Of a DNA stretch of 64,000 nucleotides, positions 36,155 to 44,615 are shown in pieces. The position numbers and the translations under genes were made by a program. The first letter of the stretch is position 1; the number at the start of each line of letters is the position of its first letter. The notes beneath the pieces are model-generated. The model was not told where the DNA came from, ran no database searches, and worked only from the letters and a program-made list of their open reading frames with translations. The stretch is from Arthrobacter mobilis (GTDB taxonomy: Bacteria > Actinomycetota > Actinomycetes > Actinomycetales > Micrococcaceae): positions 142,829 to 206,828 of the forward strand of contig NZ_JAAZSQ010000001.1 of assembly GCF_012395835.1 (NCBI RefSeq), read 5' to 3'.

Positions 36155-36201
36155 GACGACGGCGGCGGACGGGCACCGAAGTGCCGCCCGCCGCCGTCGT
36201 C
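36155..36201 (-). terminator. Terminator downstream of the M20 amidohydrolase unit
   Basis: Arms of 22 and 21 bases (36155-36176, 36181-36201), with one bulge, enclose a CGAA tetraloop. It lies about 65 bp beyond the amidohydrolase stop on the minus strand. The rest of the 233-bp gap shows nothing else clear. Confidence 0.65.
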
Positions 36202-36267
36202 CGTGCCTAAGGGAGGCAGCAGGGGCACCGTCCCGAGCTTGCGAGGGCCGGGCCGGCCCGCTGAACG

Positions 36268-37494
36268 CTAGGTGCGCGCCGGCCCCAGCCGGGAGAGCAG
36301 GGCGGCCACGGCGGCGCGGGCACCGGTGGAGAGCGTCGGTTCCATGACCGGGCCGAAGAACGGCGAATGGTTCATCGGGGCCGGGCCCGCGGCCAGGTCG
36401 AAGCCGCCGAACATCCAGTACACCGAAGGCACGCCGATCGAATCGGCCAGGTGCCCGAAGTCCTCGCTGCCCATCAGCGGCGGGGCGTCGACGACGTTGT
36501 CCTGGCCGAGCTCGGCGCGCAGTGCCGCGGCAATGCCGGCGGTGGTTTGGGGGTCGTTGTAGCAGCGCGGGAAGGTGTAGATTTCCTCCACCGTTGGCTC
36601 CGGCGCGGCCGAGGCGGCGGCCTCGGCCGAGACGATGCGCCGGATGGCGGCGAGCACCTGGTCCCGGGTCTCCTGTTCGAAGGTGCGGATGTTGAGCGTG
36701 AACTCGGCCCGGTCCGGGATGATGTTCTCCTTCAGCCCGGCATGGAAGGTGCCGGAGGTGACGACCGCCGGCGTCGTCGGATCCAGTTCGCGCGAGACGA
36801 TGGTCTGCAGCCGGGTAATGATGTGCGCGCCGAGCACGATCGGGTCGATGCCGGCCTGCGGCTGGGAGCCGTGCGACTGCTTGCCGTAGACGGTCACCCT
36901 CAGGGCGTCGGCCATGGCCATGGCGGTGCCGGTGCTGATGTTGATCGTGCCGGCCTGCAGCGGCATGACGTGCTGGCCGAGCACCACCTCCGGGCGCGGA
37001 GCGCGGTCCCAGAGCCCGTCCTCGACCATGGCCGCGGCGCCGGCGGCGGTCTCCTCGCCGGGCTGGAAGAGCAGCACCACGGTGCCGGACCAGGCGTTCG
37101 TGTGCCGGGCCAGCACCCGGGCGGCGGCCAGCAGGGCCGCGACGTGGGTGTCATGGCCACAGCCGTGCATGACCGGAACGATGGTGCCGTCGGCCAAGGT
37201 GCCGGTGTCGCGGCTGGCGTAGTCCAGCCCGGTGTCCTCGGCGATCGGCAGCCCGTCGGTGTCCGCCCGGAAGGCGACCACGGGTCCGTCGCCGTTGCGC
37301 AGGATGCCGACGACGCCGGTGCCTCCGCAGCGGAAGTGTTCCACGCCCAGGGCCGCCAGTTCCGCGGCGATGAATTCGGCAGTCCGGTGCTCCTGCATGG
37401 ACAGCTCGGGGTGGGTGTGCAGGTGCCGGTAGTCCGCGTGCATCTGCTCGCGGTCGGCGTCGGTCAGGGCCGGCAGCAGACTGGTTTCCGTCAT
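36268..37494 (-). CDS. M20-family amidohydrolase (hippurate hydrolase/N-acyl amino acid hydrolase type)
   Basis: The protein has 408 residues. Metal and active-site marks of the M20D group are HGCGHDTHVAALLAAA, FQPGEETAAGAAAM, GQHVMPLQAG and the late MGSEDFGHL. Members remove the acyl group from N-acyl amino acids or hydrolyse related amides, releasing the free amino acid. It begins 3 bp after the stop of a membrane protein gene, and two membrane proteins precede it in one leftward operon, which suggests that they import its substrate. Confidence 0.92.
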   Translation of the reverse strand: MTETSLLPALTDADREQMHADYRHLHTHPELSMQEHRTAEFIAAELAALGVEHFRCGGTGVVGILRNGDGPVVAFRADTDGLPIAEDTGLDYASRDTGTLADGTIVPVMHGCGHDTHVAALLAAARVLARHTNAWSGTVVLLFQPGEETAAGAAAMVEDGLWDRAPRPEVVLGQHVMPLQAGTINISTGTAMAMADALRVTVYGKQSHGSQPQAGIDPIVLGAHIITRLQTIVSRELDPTTPAVVTSGTFHAGLKENIIPDRAEFTLNIRTFEQETRDQVLAAIRRIVSAEAAASAAPEPTVEEIYTFPRCYNDPQTTAGIAAALRAELGQDNVVDAPPLMGSEDFGHLADSIGVPSVYWMFGGFDLAAGPAPMNHSPFFGPVMEPTLSTGARAAVAALLSRLGPART

Positions 37495-37497
37495 GGC

Positions 37498-38259
37498 CTA
37501 GATCTCCTCCTTCGGTGCGGTGCCCTCGCCCTCGCCGTCGTCGGCGAGGTGGGCGTGGTGGGTAACGGTGCGGTCCCGGCCGAACCAGGCCAGCGCGATG
37601 GTGGCGGCGACGCCGATGGCCGTGGCGCCCATCGCCAGCTGCGGCACCAGCGGGACCAGGACGAACTGGACCAGCAGTGCGATGGCGATGGCGAAGAGCG
37701 TCGGACGCAGCTGCTTCATGGTCGCGATGATCTGTACCAGGACGGCGCCCATGACGGCGGGCAGGATGTACAGGCGGGCGACGTCGATCAGTTCCATCGG
37801 GATGATCGAAATCAGCCAGGTTCCGAGCACGCCCACGAAGAGCAGCAGGGAAACCAGGTGGACCGTGGCCGCCCCGCAGATCGCCATGACGGCGGCCAGG
37901 TCGCCGCGCTTGGTGCCGGGCCGGGCATTGACGGTGGACTGGGCGACGATCGCGGCCGGCAGCAGCTTGTTGGAGATGTTGCCGATCATGAAGGCCTGGT
38001 ACATGGCCGCCGAACCCAGGATCGGGAAGTAGGTCAGCGGTTCCATGATCCAGAAGATGCCGAAGGTGGCGGCGACCGCGAGGAAGGCGAGCCAGACATG
38101 GCCGGCCGTGATGTCCAGGCCGCCGAAGAAGACGAGGTAGCACGGGCCGATCAGCGACAGGACCAGGCCGGCGAGCATGGTGATGCGGCCCCAGCGGGAG
38201 GTGGTGGCCTCGAAGCCTGCCATGCCGGCGCCCGCACGGGTGGGGATCTGCGTAGTCAT
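37498..38259 (-). CDS. Membrane protein, putative transporter partner of the DUF5058 protein
   Basis: The protein has 253 residues. About seven hydrophobic segments are visible (MLAGLVLSLIGPCYLVFFGG, VWLAFLAVAATFGIFWIM, VSLLLFVGVLGTWLISIIP and others) and a polar, acidic C-terminal tail. I do not recognise a named transporter family. It lies between the DUF5058-like membrane gene and the M20 gene, with GAAAGGAA before the ATG. The conserved-looking PLTYFPILGSAAMYQAFMIG loop may be functional. A two-subunit carrier for the amidohydrolase substrate is inference. Confidence 0.72.
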   Translation of the reverse strand: MTTQIPTRAGAGMAGFEATTSRWGRITMLAGLVLSLIGPCYLVFFGGLDITAGHVWLAFLAVAATFGIFWIMEPLTYFPILGSAAMYQAFMIGNISNKLLPAAIVAQSTVNARPGTKRGDLAAVMAICGAATVHLVSLLLFVGVLGTWLISIIPMELIDVARLYILPAVMGAVLVQIIATMKQLRPTLFAIAIALLVQFVLVPLVPQLAMGATAIGVAATIALAWFGRDRTVTHHAHLADDGEGEGTAPKEEI

Positions 38260-38287
38260 TGCGGTATTCCTTTCGTGCGGTAGGGGC

Positions 38288-39034
38288 TCAAGCGGTGTGG
38301 GCGACGAAGGCGACGGCGAGGGCGGTGATGATCGCGAAGCCCAGGGCCCATTCCTTCAGCCAGCCGGCGCCGAGCTTTTTGGCCAGGAACAGGCAGCCGG
38401 CCATGACCACGGCCGAGACGCCAAGGGTGACCAGGTGGACGCTGGACTTGGGCGCCTCCGCGACGGCGAGCATGCTGAAGGCACCGAGCAGCGCGGCGCA
38501 GGGGATGATGGCCATAGCCGCCGGGTTCATGGCCGAGAGGCGGTGGCCGCCGCGCTTGAGGATCGGGGTCAGGATAAGGGTGGCCAGCATCCACATGCCG
38601 CCGCTGAGGCTCATGGCCATGAAGGCGATGGCGAAGATCTGCTGGGTGTAGTCGGGGCCGCCGAGGGTGGCGCCCATGGTGGTGGCGGCAATGCCGGCGG
38701 AGGCGGTTTCGGTGGCCGCGGAGCCGATCAGGCCGATCCGCACCAGCACCGCCGGGGTGCCGAAGAGGGCCAGCAGGGCGATGGCCACGAGCACCACGGC
38801 CAGGGACGGGCCGACCGAGGCGATGGCTCCGGCGCGGTAGGACCGGGTCAGTTCCTGCGAGCTCATGCCGGCGTCGGGGCCGGCCTTGCGGGCGGCCTTC
38901 ACATAGATCAAGGTCTGCACGAAGATCACGGCGAAGACACCCAGGGCACAGACCCAGACCAGGGGTGAATTCGCCACCGCGAGGATATCGGTGGAACCGG
39001 CTTCCGCCAGGACCTGGACACTCAAAGACTGCAT
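38288..39034 (-). CDS. DUF5058-family membrane protein
   Basis: The protein has 248 residues. About six membrane segments are visible, with the first cytoplasmic loop VKAARKAGPDAGMSSQEL and the glycine-rich GSAATETASAGIAATTMGA region that I associate with DUF5058 proteins. Function is not established. It is the first gene of the leftward operon with a second membrane protein and an M20 amidohydrolase. The intergenic region upstream (39035-39271) is shared with the divergent amidase gene and holds inverted repeats. Confidence 0.75.
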   Translation of the reverse strand: MQSLSVQVLAEAGSTDILAVANSPLVWVCALGVFAVIFVQTLIYVKAARKAGPDAGMSSQELTRSYRAGAIASVGPSLAVVLVAIALLALFGTPAVLVRIGLIGSAATETASAGIAATTMGATLGGPDYTQQIFAIAFMAMSLSGGMWMLATLILTPILKRGGHRLSAMNPAAMAIIPCAALLGAFSMLAVAEAPKSSVHLVTLGVSAVVMAGCLFLAKKLGAGWLKEWALGFAIITALAVAFVAHTA

Positions 39035-39130
39035 GGTTCCTCGGACTCCTTCATCAGGGGATTCATCAGTGTGACCTGGATTACAAACCCGGAAGTGCTA
39101 GCCATAACCATGCGCTTCTGTGCTCCTGGT

Positions 39131-39168
39131 GGCAACACTTGCCCGGAACGGCCACAATTTTGGCCGTT
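39131..39168. promoter_or_regulatory. Inverted repeats in the divergent amidase/DUF5058 promoter
   Basis: GGCAA-N3-TTGCC (39131-39143) and the stronger AACGGCCA-N6-TGGCCGTT (39147-39168) lie side by side between the two divergent units. They are good candidates for a shared operator. The AsnC-type regulator at 40817-41773 is the nearest candidate binder. Confidence 0.55.
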
Positions 39169-39271
39169 TCCTCCACTGGAAGCAGATTTTCCGGATCGGC
39201 TTCCCCGGCTCCGGGCCGCGGTCCACACTGTGGAGGACAGTCCGCAACCCGAGCGCGAGGAAGTAGCAACA

Positions 39272-40705
39272 GTGAGCGACATTCTGAACCTGTCCGCCGC
39301 CGAGACGGTGGCCGGCATCCGCCGCAAGGAGTTTTCGGCCCGCGAGGCCGTCGACGCCCACCTGGCGCGGATCGAGGAGGTCAATCCGGTGATCAACGCC
39401 GTCGTCACCCTGGACCCGGACGGCGCCCGCGCCGCCGCCACGGCGGCCGACGAGCTGACCATGAGCGGGGCGGAGCTGCCGCCGCTGCACGGGCTGCCAA
39501 TGACGCACAAGGACACGCACAGCACGCGCGGCATGCGCACCACGCAGGGGTCGCTGGTGCTCAAGGACGCCGTGCCGGAGGAGGATGACCTGATCATCGC
39601 CCGGCTGCGCGCGGCCGGCGTGGTGGCCACCGGCAAGACGAACGTGCCGGAGTTCGGTGCCGGCTCGCACACCTTCAACGAGGTGTTCGGCACCACCACC
39701 AACCCGTACGCCCCTACGCTCAGCGCCGGCGGGTCCTCCGGTGGTGTCGCCGCGGCCATCGCATCCGGCATCCAGCCGCTGGGCGAAGGCTCGGACATGG
39801 GCGGCTCGCTGCGCATCCCGGCCTCCTTCTGCAATGTGGCCGGCTTCCGCCCCTCCTACGGGGTCATCCCGATGCCGTCGCCGGTCAATGCCTGGGCCTG
39901 GCTGGGCCGCACCGGCCCGATGGCCCGGGAAGTGTCCGACATCGCGCTGTTCATGTCCGCCGTCGCCGGCCCCTCGCCGCTGCTGCCGACGCCGGCGCCG
40001 ATCGGCGGGGAAGCGTTCGCCGGCCCGCTCACCGGGGACCTGCGCGGGGTGCGGATCGGCTGGAGCGAGGACTTCGGGATCGGGATCCCGGTGGAACCGG
40101 GCGTGCTTGAGGTGCTCCGGCGCCAGCTGCGGGTGTTCGAGGAGGCCGGCGCGGTCATCGAGGAAGCCACCCCCGACTTCTCCGAGGCGGACAAGGTTTT
40201 CCAGGCCACCCGTGCCACCGACTTCGCCGCCGGGCTGGGGCCGCTGGTGCGCGCGCACCGGGACCTGATCAAGCCCGAGGTCGTCTGGAACGTGGAGCTC
40301 GGCTGGTCGCTCAGCGCCGAGGACCTGATTGAAGCCACGGCCGCCCGCACCCGGCTGGAGGCTTCCGTGCAGGACTTCTTCGGCCGGTACGACCTCTTCC
40401 TCAGCCCGGCCGCCCAGGTGCTGCCGTTCGATGCCTCCCTGCGCTACCCGCAGGAGGTCAACGGCGTCGCCTCGGAGACGTACCTGGACTGGATGCGCTC
40501 GGCCTGCGTGCTCTCGGCCACGAGCCTGCCGGTGCTCGCCCTGCCCGCAGGCTTCACCCCCGCCGGGCTGCCGGTGGGCTTCCAGCTGGCAGTCAACCAC
40601 TACCGGGACGCGGACCTGCTGCGCTACGCGAAGGCCTTCGAGGACCGCACCCGCTGCGCGGACGTGCGCCCTGCTCTGCCCGCCGCCGCCCCCACAGCCC
40701 CCTGA
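39272..40705 (+). CDS. Amidase (amidase-signature family)
   Basis: The protein has 477 residues. The GTG at 39272 follows CGAGGAAG; the longer frame upstream covers the promoter repeats and is unlikely. The Ser-cisSer-Lys triad is visible: Lys in LPMTHKDTHST, the cis-Ser in SAGGSSGGVAAAIASG and the nucleophile in GSDMGGSLRIPASF. It hydrolyses an amide to acid and ammonia. The pairing with a divergent M20 amidohydrolase and membrane proteins suggests scavenging of amide-linked amino acids. The substrate is not predictable. Confidence 0.92.
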   Translation: MSDILNLSAAETVAGIRRKEFSAREAVDAHLARIEEVNPVINAVVTLDPDGARAAATAADELTMSGAELPPLHGLPMTHKDTHSTRGMRTTQGSLVLKDAVPEEDDLIIARLRAAGVVATGKTNVPEFGAGSHTFNEVFGTTTNPYAPTLSAGGSSGGVAAAIASGIQPLGEGSDMGGSLRIPASFCNVAGFRPSYGVIPMPSPVNAWAWLGRTGPMAREVSDIALFMSAVAGPSPLLPTPAPIGGEAFAGPLTGDLRGVRIGWSEDFGIGIPVEPGVLEVLRRQLRVFEEAGAVIEEATPDFSEADKVFQATRATDFAAGLGPLVRAHRDLIKPEVVWNVELGWSLSAEDLIEATAARTRLEASVQDFFGRYDLFLSPAAQVLPFDASLRYPQEVNGVASETYLDWMRSACVLSATSLPVLALPAGFTPAGLPVGFQLAVNHYRDADLLRYAKAFEDRTRCADVRPALPAAAPTAP

Positions 40706-40724
40706 CCCCGCCCTTCCTTCCCAT

Positions 40725-40781
40725 CGACGGTGCAGGACACGCCCGTTTTCCATTCGGAAACGGGCGTGTCCTGCACCGTCG
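40725..40781. terminator. Strong bidirectional terminator, near-perfect 57-bp palindrome
   Basis: Arms of about 24 bp (CGACGGTGCAGGACACGCCC and its complement) meet at TTTTCCATTCGGAAA. It lies 19 bp after the amidase stop and about 35 bp beyond the stop of the convergent AsnC gene. The stem is unusually long, but the position fits a terminator. Confidence 0.8.
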
Positions 40782-40816
40782 TTTGGGCGGGGGACCGGCA
40801 GGGGGAGGGAAGCAGC

Positions 40817-41773
40817 TCAGGGGGAGGGGAGCAGCCGGCCGCCGCGCTTGCGGGCCTGCAGCAGCAGGGTGGTTTCGATCCAGTCCGCGTCATCGGCCCA
40901 GGCGGCCTCGGTGATGAACCGGTAGAGCGCCTCCTGGTCCGCCACCGTCACATCCGCCACCAGCTGCCAGCCGCCGGCGAGGGCGGCGGCGTAGCGCACC
41001 GCCGGCAGACCGCCCAGCGCGCGGCCGATCGGTTCCACCTTGCCGGGGGCACACTTGATCCACAGGAAGGCCTCGACGGGCAGGCCGACGGAGGCCGGCT
41101 CCACGATCGCGCGGATGCTCACGTAATTGTTGCGCAGCAGCCATTCGCCGCGCCGCCGCGCCGTGGTCTCCGAGACGCCGGCCCGGCGCGCCAGCGCGTC
41201 CAGGCTGGCCCGGCCGTCCTCGACCAGCGCCTCTACCAGGCGCAGGTCCTGGGCCGAGAGCGTCTCGGATCTGGCCATCGGCTTGGGGTCGGCGGTCAGT
41301 TCCGACTGAAGCGCCGCCGTTTGGGCGTCGGTGAGCAGGCCTGAGCGCCAGCCCCGGATCGAGCGGAAATACTTCAGCACCGGATAGCTTGCGGCCCGGA
41401 CCAGCCCGACGGTGGACGGCACTTCGGTGCCCAGCACAGTGCCCAGCTGGGGCGGGTCCACCATGAGTTCGGCCACGCAGTCGGCCCCGCCGGTCATCAG
41501 GTAGCTGAAGGTGGAGTCCTTGCGCTGCGCCACGGCTTCGACCGCGGCCCGGCTGGTCCCCGGCATGCATTCGAGCCGCAGCAGGGCCGATGCCGCCCTG
41601 GTCCGCAGCCCGACCACTGCCACGTCCCCGGAGGCGAGCAGCTCCGCCCCGCGCCGGGCCACCGTGCGTTCGGGTTCGCCGAGCACCGTGGCGATTTTCC
41701 GCCACGGTGCCCGGCCATCGACCTGGAGTGCAGCGGCAATGCGCTGCTCCAGCTCATCCAGGATGCGCGGCAT
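40817..41773 (-). CDS. AsnC/Lrp-family regulator with duplicated domains
   Basis: The protein has 318 residues. AAGGAGG precedes the ATG at 41773; the frame open further upstream is antisense shadow. It carries two AsnC units: an HTH at about 1-50 (LDELEQRIAAALQVDGRAPW, ATVLGEPERTVARRGAELL) and another at about 165-215 (DLRLVEALVEDGRASLDALA, GVSETTARRRGEWLL), each followed by a RAM-like ligand domain. Most Lrp proteins are half this size, though the double form is known in actinobacteria. It probably controls the divergent or convergent amidase genes or the carboxyltransferase cluster. Confidence 0.85.
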   Translation of the reverse strand: MPRILDELEQRIAAALQVDGRAPWRKIATVLGEPERTVARRGAELLASGDVAVVGLRTRAASALLRLECMPGTSRAAVEAVAQRKDSTFSYLMTGGADCVAELMVDPPQLGTVLGTEVPSTVGLVRAASYPVLKYFRSIRGWRSGLLTDAQTAALQSELTADPKPMARSETLSAQDLRLVEALVEDGRASLDALARRAGVSETTARRRGEWLLRNNYVSIRAIVEPASVGLPVEAFLWIKCAPGKVEPIGRALGGLPAVRYAAALAGGWQLVADVTVADQEALYRFITEAAWADDADWIETTLLLQARKRGGRLLPSP

Positions 41774-41823
41774 GGATCGGGGCCTCCTTGGCAGGACGGG
41801 GTGTCGGTCCGATCCTACGCCGG

Positions 41824-43341
41824 TCAGGTACCCAGCCGGGCGAACTTCTCCCAGCGCTGCTCCAGCCGTGCGGTTGCCGGCTGTGCCGCCGCCTCGGACA
41901 GCTCGTACTCGATCGCCCGTGCCATCCGGCGGCAGAAGTCCTTGGGCTCCGCTGCCGCGTCGGGGCGTTCGTCGACGATGTGGTCCACCAGTCCGATCCG
42001 GTGCAGCGAGGCCACGTTCACGCCCTGGGCGGCGGCGATCGACGGCGCGTGTTCGGTGGTCCGGTACAGGATCGCGCTGGCGCCTTCCGGCGGCAGCGGT
42101 GAGAGCCACGCGTGCTGCGCGGCGATGGTCCGGTCCGCCGGCAGCAGCGCTAGGGCACCGCCGCCGGAGCCCTGGCCCAGCAGCACCGAGACGCTGGGGG
42201 AGCCCAGGCCGATCAGGTCCTGCAGCGAGCGGGCGATTTCCCCGGCCAGCCCGGCTTCCTCGGCTTCCTTGGACAGGTCGGCGCCGGGGGTGTCGATGAC
42301 GGTCAGCAGCGGCAGTCCGAGTTCTTCGGCCAGGCGCATGCCGCGCCGTGCCTCGCGCAGCGAGCCCGGTCCCATGGCCGGCGCGTCGGGGTGGCGCGGA
42401 CGGTGGTGGCCCAGCACGATACAGGACTGGCTGCCGAAGCGGGCCAGGGCCAGCAGCAGGCCGGGGTCGTTTTCGCCCTGGCCGGTGCCGTTGAGCGGCA
42501 GTGCGTCGTCCGCGGCAGCCAGCAGGTAGCGCAGGTCGGGCCGGCGCGGGTTCCGGGAGATTTCGATGGAGGCCCAGGCCTCGTCCGACGCCGGTGCCGC
42601 CGCCGTCGTTTCCGGGGCAGGTACCGGCCCGGCCGGTTCCGGCAGCAGGATGGCCAGGGCGCGGTCCAGGATCTCGGAGAGCTGCTCCGGCGGGACCACG
42701 GCGTCGACCAGGCCCTTGTCGAAGAGGTTCTCGGCGACCTGGACGTTCTCCGGGAACGGCCGGCCGTTCAGGGCCTCGAAGACCCGCGGCCCCAGGAAGC
42801 CGAGCAGGGCGCCGGGCTCGGCCACGGTCACATGGCCCAGCGAACCCCAGGAGGCCATCACCCCGCCGGTGGTCGGGTGGCGCAGGTAGACCAGGTAGGG
42901 CAGACCCGCCTGCCGGTGGCGGCGCACCGCCGCGGTGATCTTCACCATGCCCAGGAAGGCCAGGGTGCCCTCCTGCATCCGGGTGCCGCCGGAGGCGGGC
43001 CCGGCCAGCAGGGGGAGCCGCTCGGTGGTGGCGCGTTCGATGGCGGCGGTGATCCGGTCCGCGGCCGCCTGCCCGATGGAACCGGCCAGGAACGTGAATT
43101 CGGAGACGATGACCGCCACCCGCCGGCCCCGGATCAGTCCCTCCCCGGTGACGACCGATTCGTCGGTCCCGCTCCGGCCGGCGGCCGCGGCGAGCTCCCG
43201 GCGGTAGCCGCCGTCGTCCGCAGCCGGCGCCGCGGCCGGGGCATCCCAGGAGCGGAACGAACCGGCGTCGAGCACGGTGTCGATCAGCTCGGCGGCGTTC
43301 AGGCGCCGCACTTTGTTCACGGTGGGGCTTGCCGCGGCCAT
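41824..43341 (-). CDS. Fused carboxyltransferase (AccD-AccA/MdcDE-like)
   Basis: The protein has 505 residues. The ATG at 43341 follows GAGGCC. The N half (about 40-270) is a carboxyltransferase beta domain (GGTRMQEG, GGVMASWGSLGHVTVAEPGA, GFLGPRV). The C half (about 280-490) is alpha-like (GHHRPRH, LLTVIDTPGADLSKEAEEAG, GQGSGGGALAL). The N-terminal CxxC zinc finger of AccD is absent, and no biotin carboxylase or carrier gene is nearby. It could be an acetyl-CoA-carboxylase-type enzyme or a biotin-independent malonyl-CoA decarboxylase-like enzyme. It begins 1 bp before the stop of the CoA-transferase. Confidence 0.85.
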   Translation of the reverse strand: MAAASPTVNKVRRLNAAELIDTVLDAGSFRSWDAPAAAPAADDGGYRRELAAAAGRSGTDESVVTGEGLIRGRRVAVIVSEFTFLAGSIGQAAADRITAAIERATTERLPLLAGPASGGTRMQEGTLAFLGMVKITAAVRRHRQAGLPYLVYLRHPTTGGVMASWGSLGHVTVAEPGALLGFLGPRVFEALNGRPFPENVQVAENLFDKGLVDAVVPPEQLSEILDRALAILLPEPAGPVPAPETTAAAPASDEAWASIEISRNPRRPDLRYLLAAADDALPLNGTGQGENDPGLLLALARFGSQSCIVLGHHRPRHPDAPAMGPGSLREARRGMRLAEELGLPLLTVIDTPGADLSKEAEEAGLAGEIARSLQDLIGLGSPSVSVLLGQGSGGGALALLPADRTIAAQHAWLSPLPPEGASAILYRTTEHAPSIAAAQGVNVASLHRIGLVDHIVDERPDAAAEPKDFCRRMARAIEYELSEAAAQPATARLEQRWEKFARLGT

Positions 43342-43342
43342 C

Positions 43343-44566
43343 TCAGGCCTCCTCGGCAAGCCAGGCGCGGATGGCGCCGCCGTCGGCATCCAGCAGCGGC
43401 GGGGCCTGGTGCGCGGTGCGGGTGGTCTCGGTTTCGTCCGCGGCGTCGAAGAAGCGCAGCGGCGGGCCGGGCAGCTGCACCTGACCCAGCACCGGGTGCT
43501 CGACGTCGACCAGCAGGCCCTGGGACTTGACCTGTTCCCAGGCATAAACCTCGTCCAGGGTCCTGACCCGGCCGGCCGGGATGCCGGCCTCGTTGAGCTT
43601 CTCCAGCAGGGCCTCGGAGCCGTACCCGGCGAAGGCGCGCTCCACTTCCTTGATCAGCAGGTCCCGGTGCCTGACCCGGTCCGCATTGGTGGCGAATTCC
43701 GGGCGCGTGCCGTCGATGGCGAAGGCCTGGCTGAAGGTGGCCCAGAGCTTTTCGCTGCCCACGCTGATCTGCACCTTGCCGTCCTGGCAGCTGAAGAGCC
43801 CGTAGGGGGCGATCGAGGGATGGTGGTTGCCCTGCGCGCGCGGGACCTCGCCGGCCACGGTGGCCCGGGTGCCCTGGAAGGCGTGCACGCCGACCATGGC
43901 GGCCAGCAGCGAGGTGCGCACCACCTGCCCGCGGCCGGTACGCTCACGCTCGAGCAGGGCCGCCAGCACGCCGTAGGCCCCGTACATGCCCGAGAGCAGG
44001 TCCGCGATCGGCACCCCCACCCGCTGCGGGTCCTCGGGGCCGGAGCCGGTCAGCGACATCAGGCCGGCCTCGCCCTGCAGGATCTGGTCGTAGCCGCTGC
44101 GCTGGGACTCCGGGCCGTCATGGCCGAACCCGCTGATCGAGAGGATGACCAGCCGGGGGTTGAGCTCGTGCAGGCGCGCCGTGGAAAAGCCGAGCCGGTC
44201 CAGCACGCCGGGGCGGAAGTTCTCCACCAGCACATCGGCGCGCCGGATGAGGCCGGCCAGGACCTCGGCGCCGTCGGCGCTCTTCAGATCCAAGGCGATG
44301 GATTCCTTGTTGCGGTTGCAGGAGAGGAAGTAGGTGGCCTGCCGGTTGTCCTCCGGCCCGACGAAGGGCGGGCCCCAGCCGCGGGTGTCGTCGCCGTGCC
44401 CCGGGGACTCGACCTTGATCACCCGCGCCCCCAGGTCGGCCAGCATCATGCCGGCGTGCGGCCCGGCCAGGGCCCGGCTCAGGTCCACGACCGTGTAGCC
44501 GGCCAGCGGACCTGCGGCAGCCTGCTGCCGGTCGGTGTCCGTGCTGGTGGTGGTTTCGGTAGTCAC
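43343..44566 (-). CDS. Class III (CaiB/BaiF) CoA-transferase
   Basis: The protein has 407 residues. The GTG at 44566 has AAGGAG five bases upstream, better than the ATG 15 bp earlier. Class III features are LSRALAGPHAGMMLADLGARVIKVE, NKESIALDL, VENFRPGVLDRLG, and D189 in GVPIADLLSGMYGA as the catalytic aspartate that forms an acyl anhydride. It moves CoA from one acid to another. Set between a MatC-like carrier and a carboxyltransferase, it may activate the imported acid. The substrate is not known. Confidence 0.88.
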   Translation of the reverse strand: MTTETTTSTDTDRQQAAAGPLAGYTVVDLSRALAGPHAGMMLADLGARVIKVESPGHGDDTRGWGPPFVGPEDNRQATYFLSCNRNKESIALDLKSADGAEVLAGLIRRADVLVENFRPGVLDRLGFSTARLHELNPRLVILSISGFGHDGPESQRSGYDQILQGEAGLMSLTGSGPEDPQRVGVPIADLLSGMYGAYGVLAALLERERTGRGQVVRTSLLAAMVGVHAFQGTRATVAGEVPRAQGNHHPSIAPYGLFSCQDGKVQISVGSEKLWATFSQAFAIDGTRPEFATNADRVRHRDLLIKEVERAFAGYGSEALLEKLNEAGIPAGRVRTLDEVYAWEQVKSQGLLVDVEHPVLGQVQLPGPPLRFFDAADETETTRTAHQAPPLLDADGGAIRAWLAEEA

Positions 44567-44615
44567 TGCTGCTCCTTGCATTGGAATCTGGATGGTGGCT
44601 TGCGTAGGGGGGCGG

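Noticed and set aside
40725..40781. Possible attachment site or mobile-element end, because the palindrome is so perfect
   Set aside because: There is no integrase, transposase, second copy or target duplication nearby, and its place between two convergent stops is explained by a terminator.
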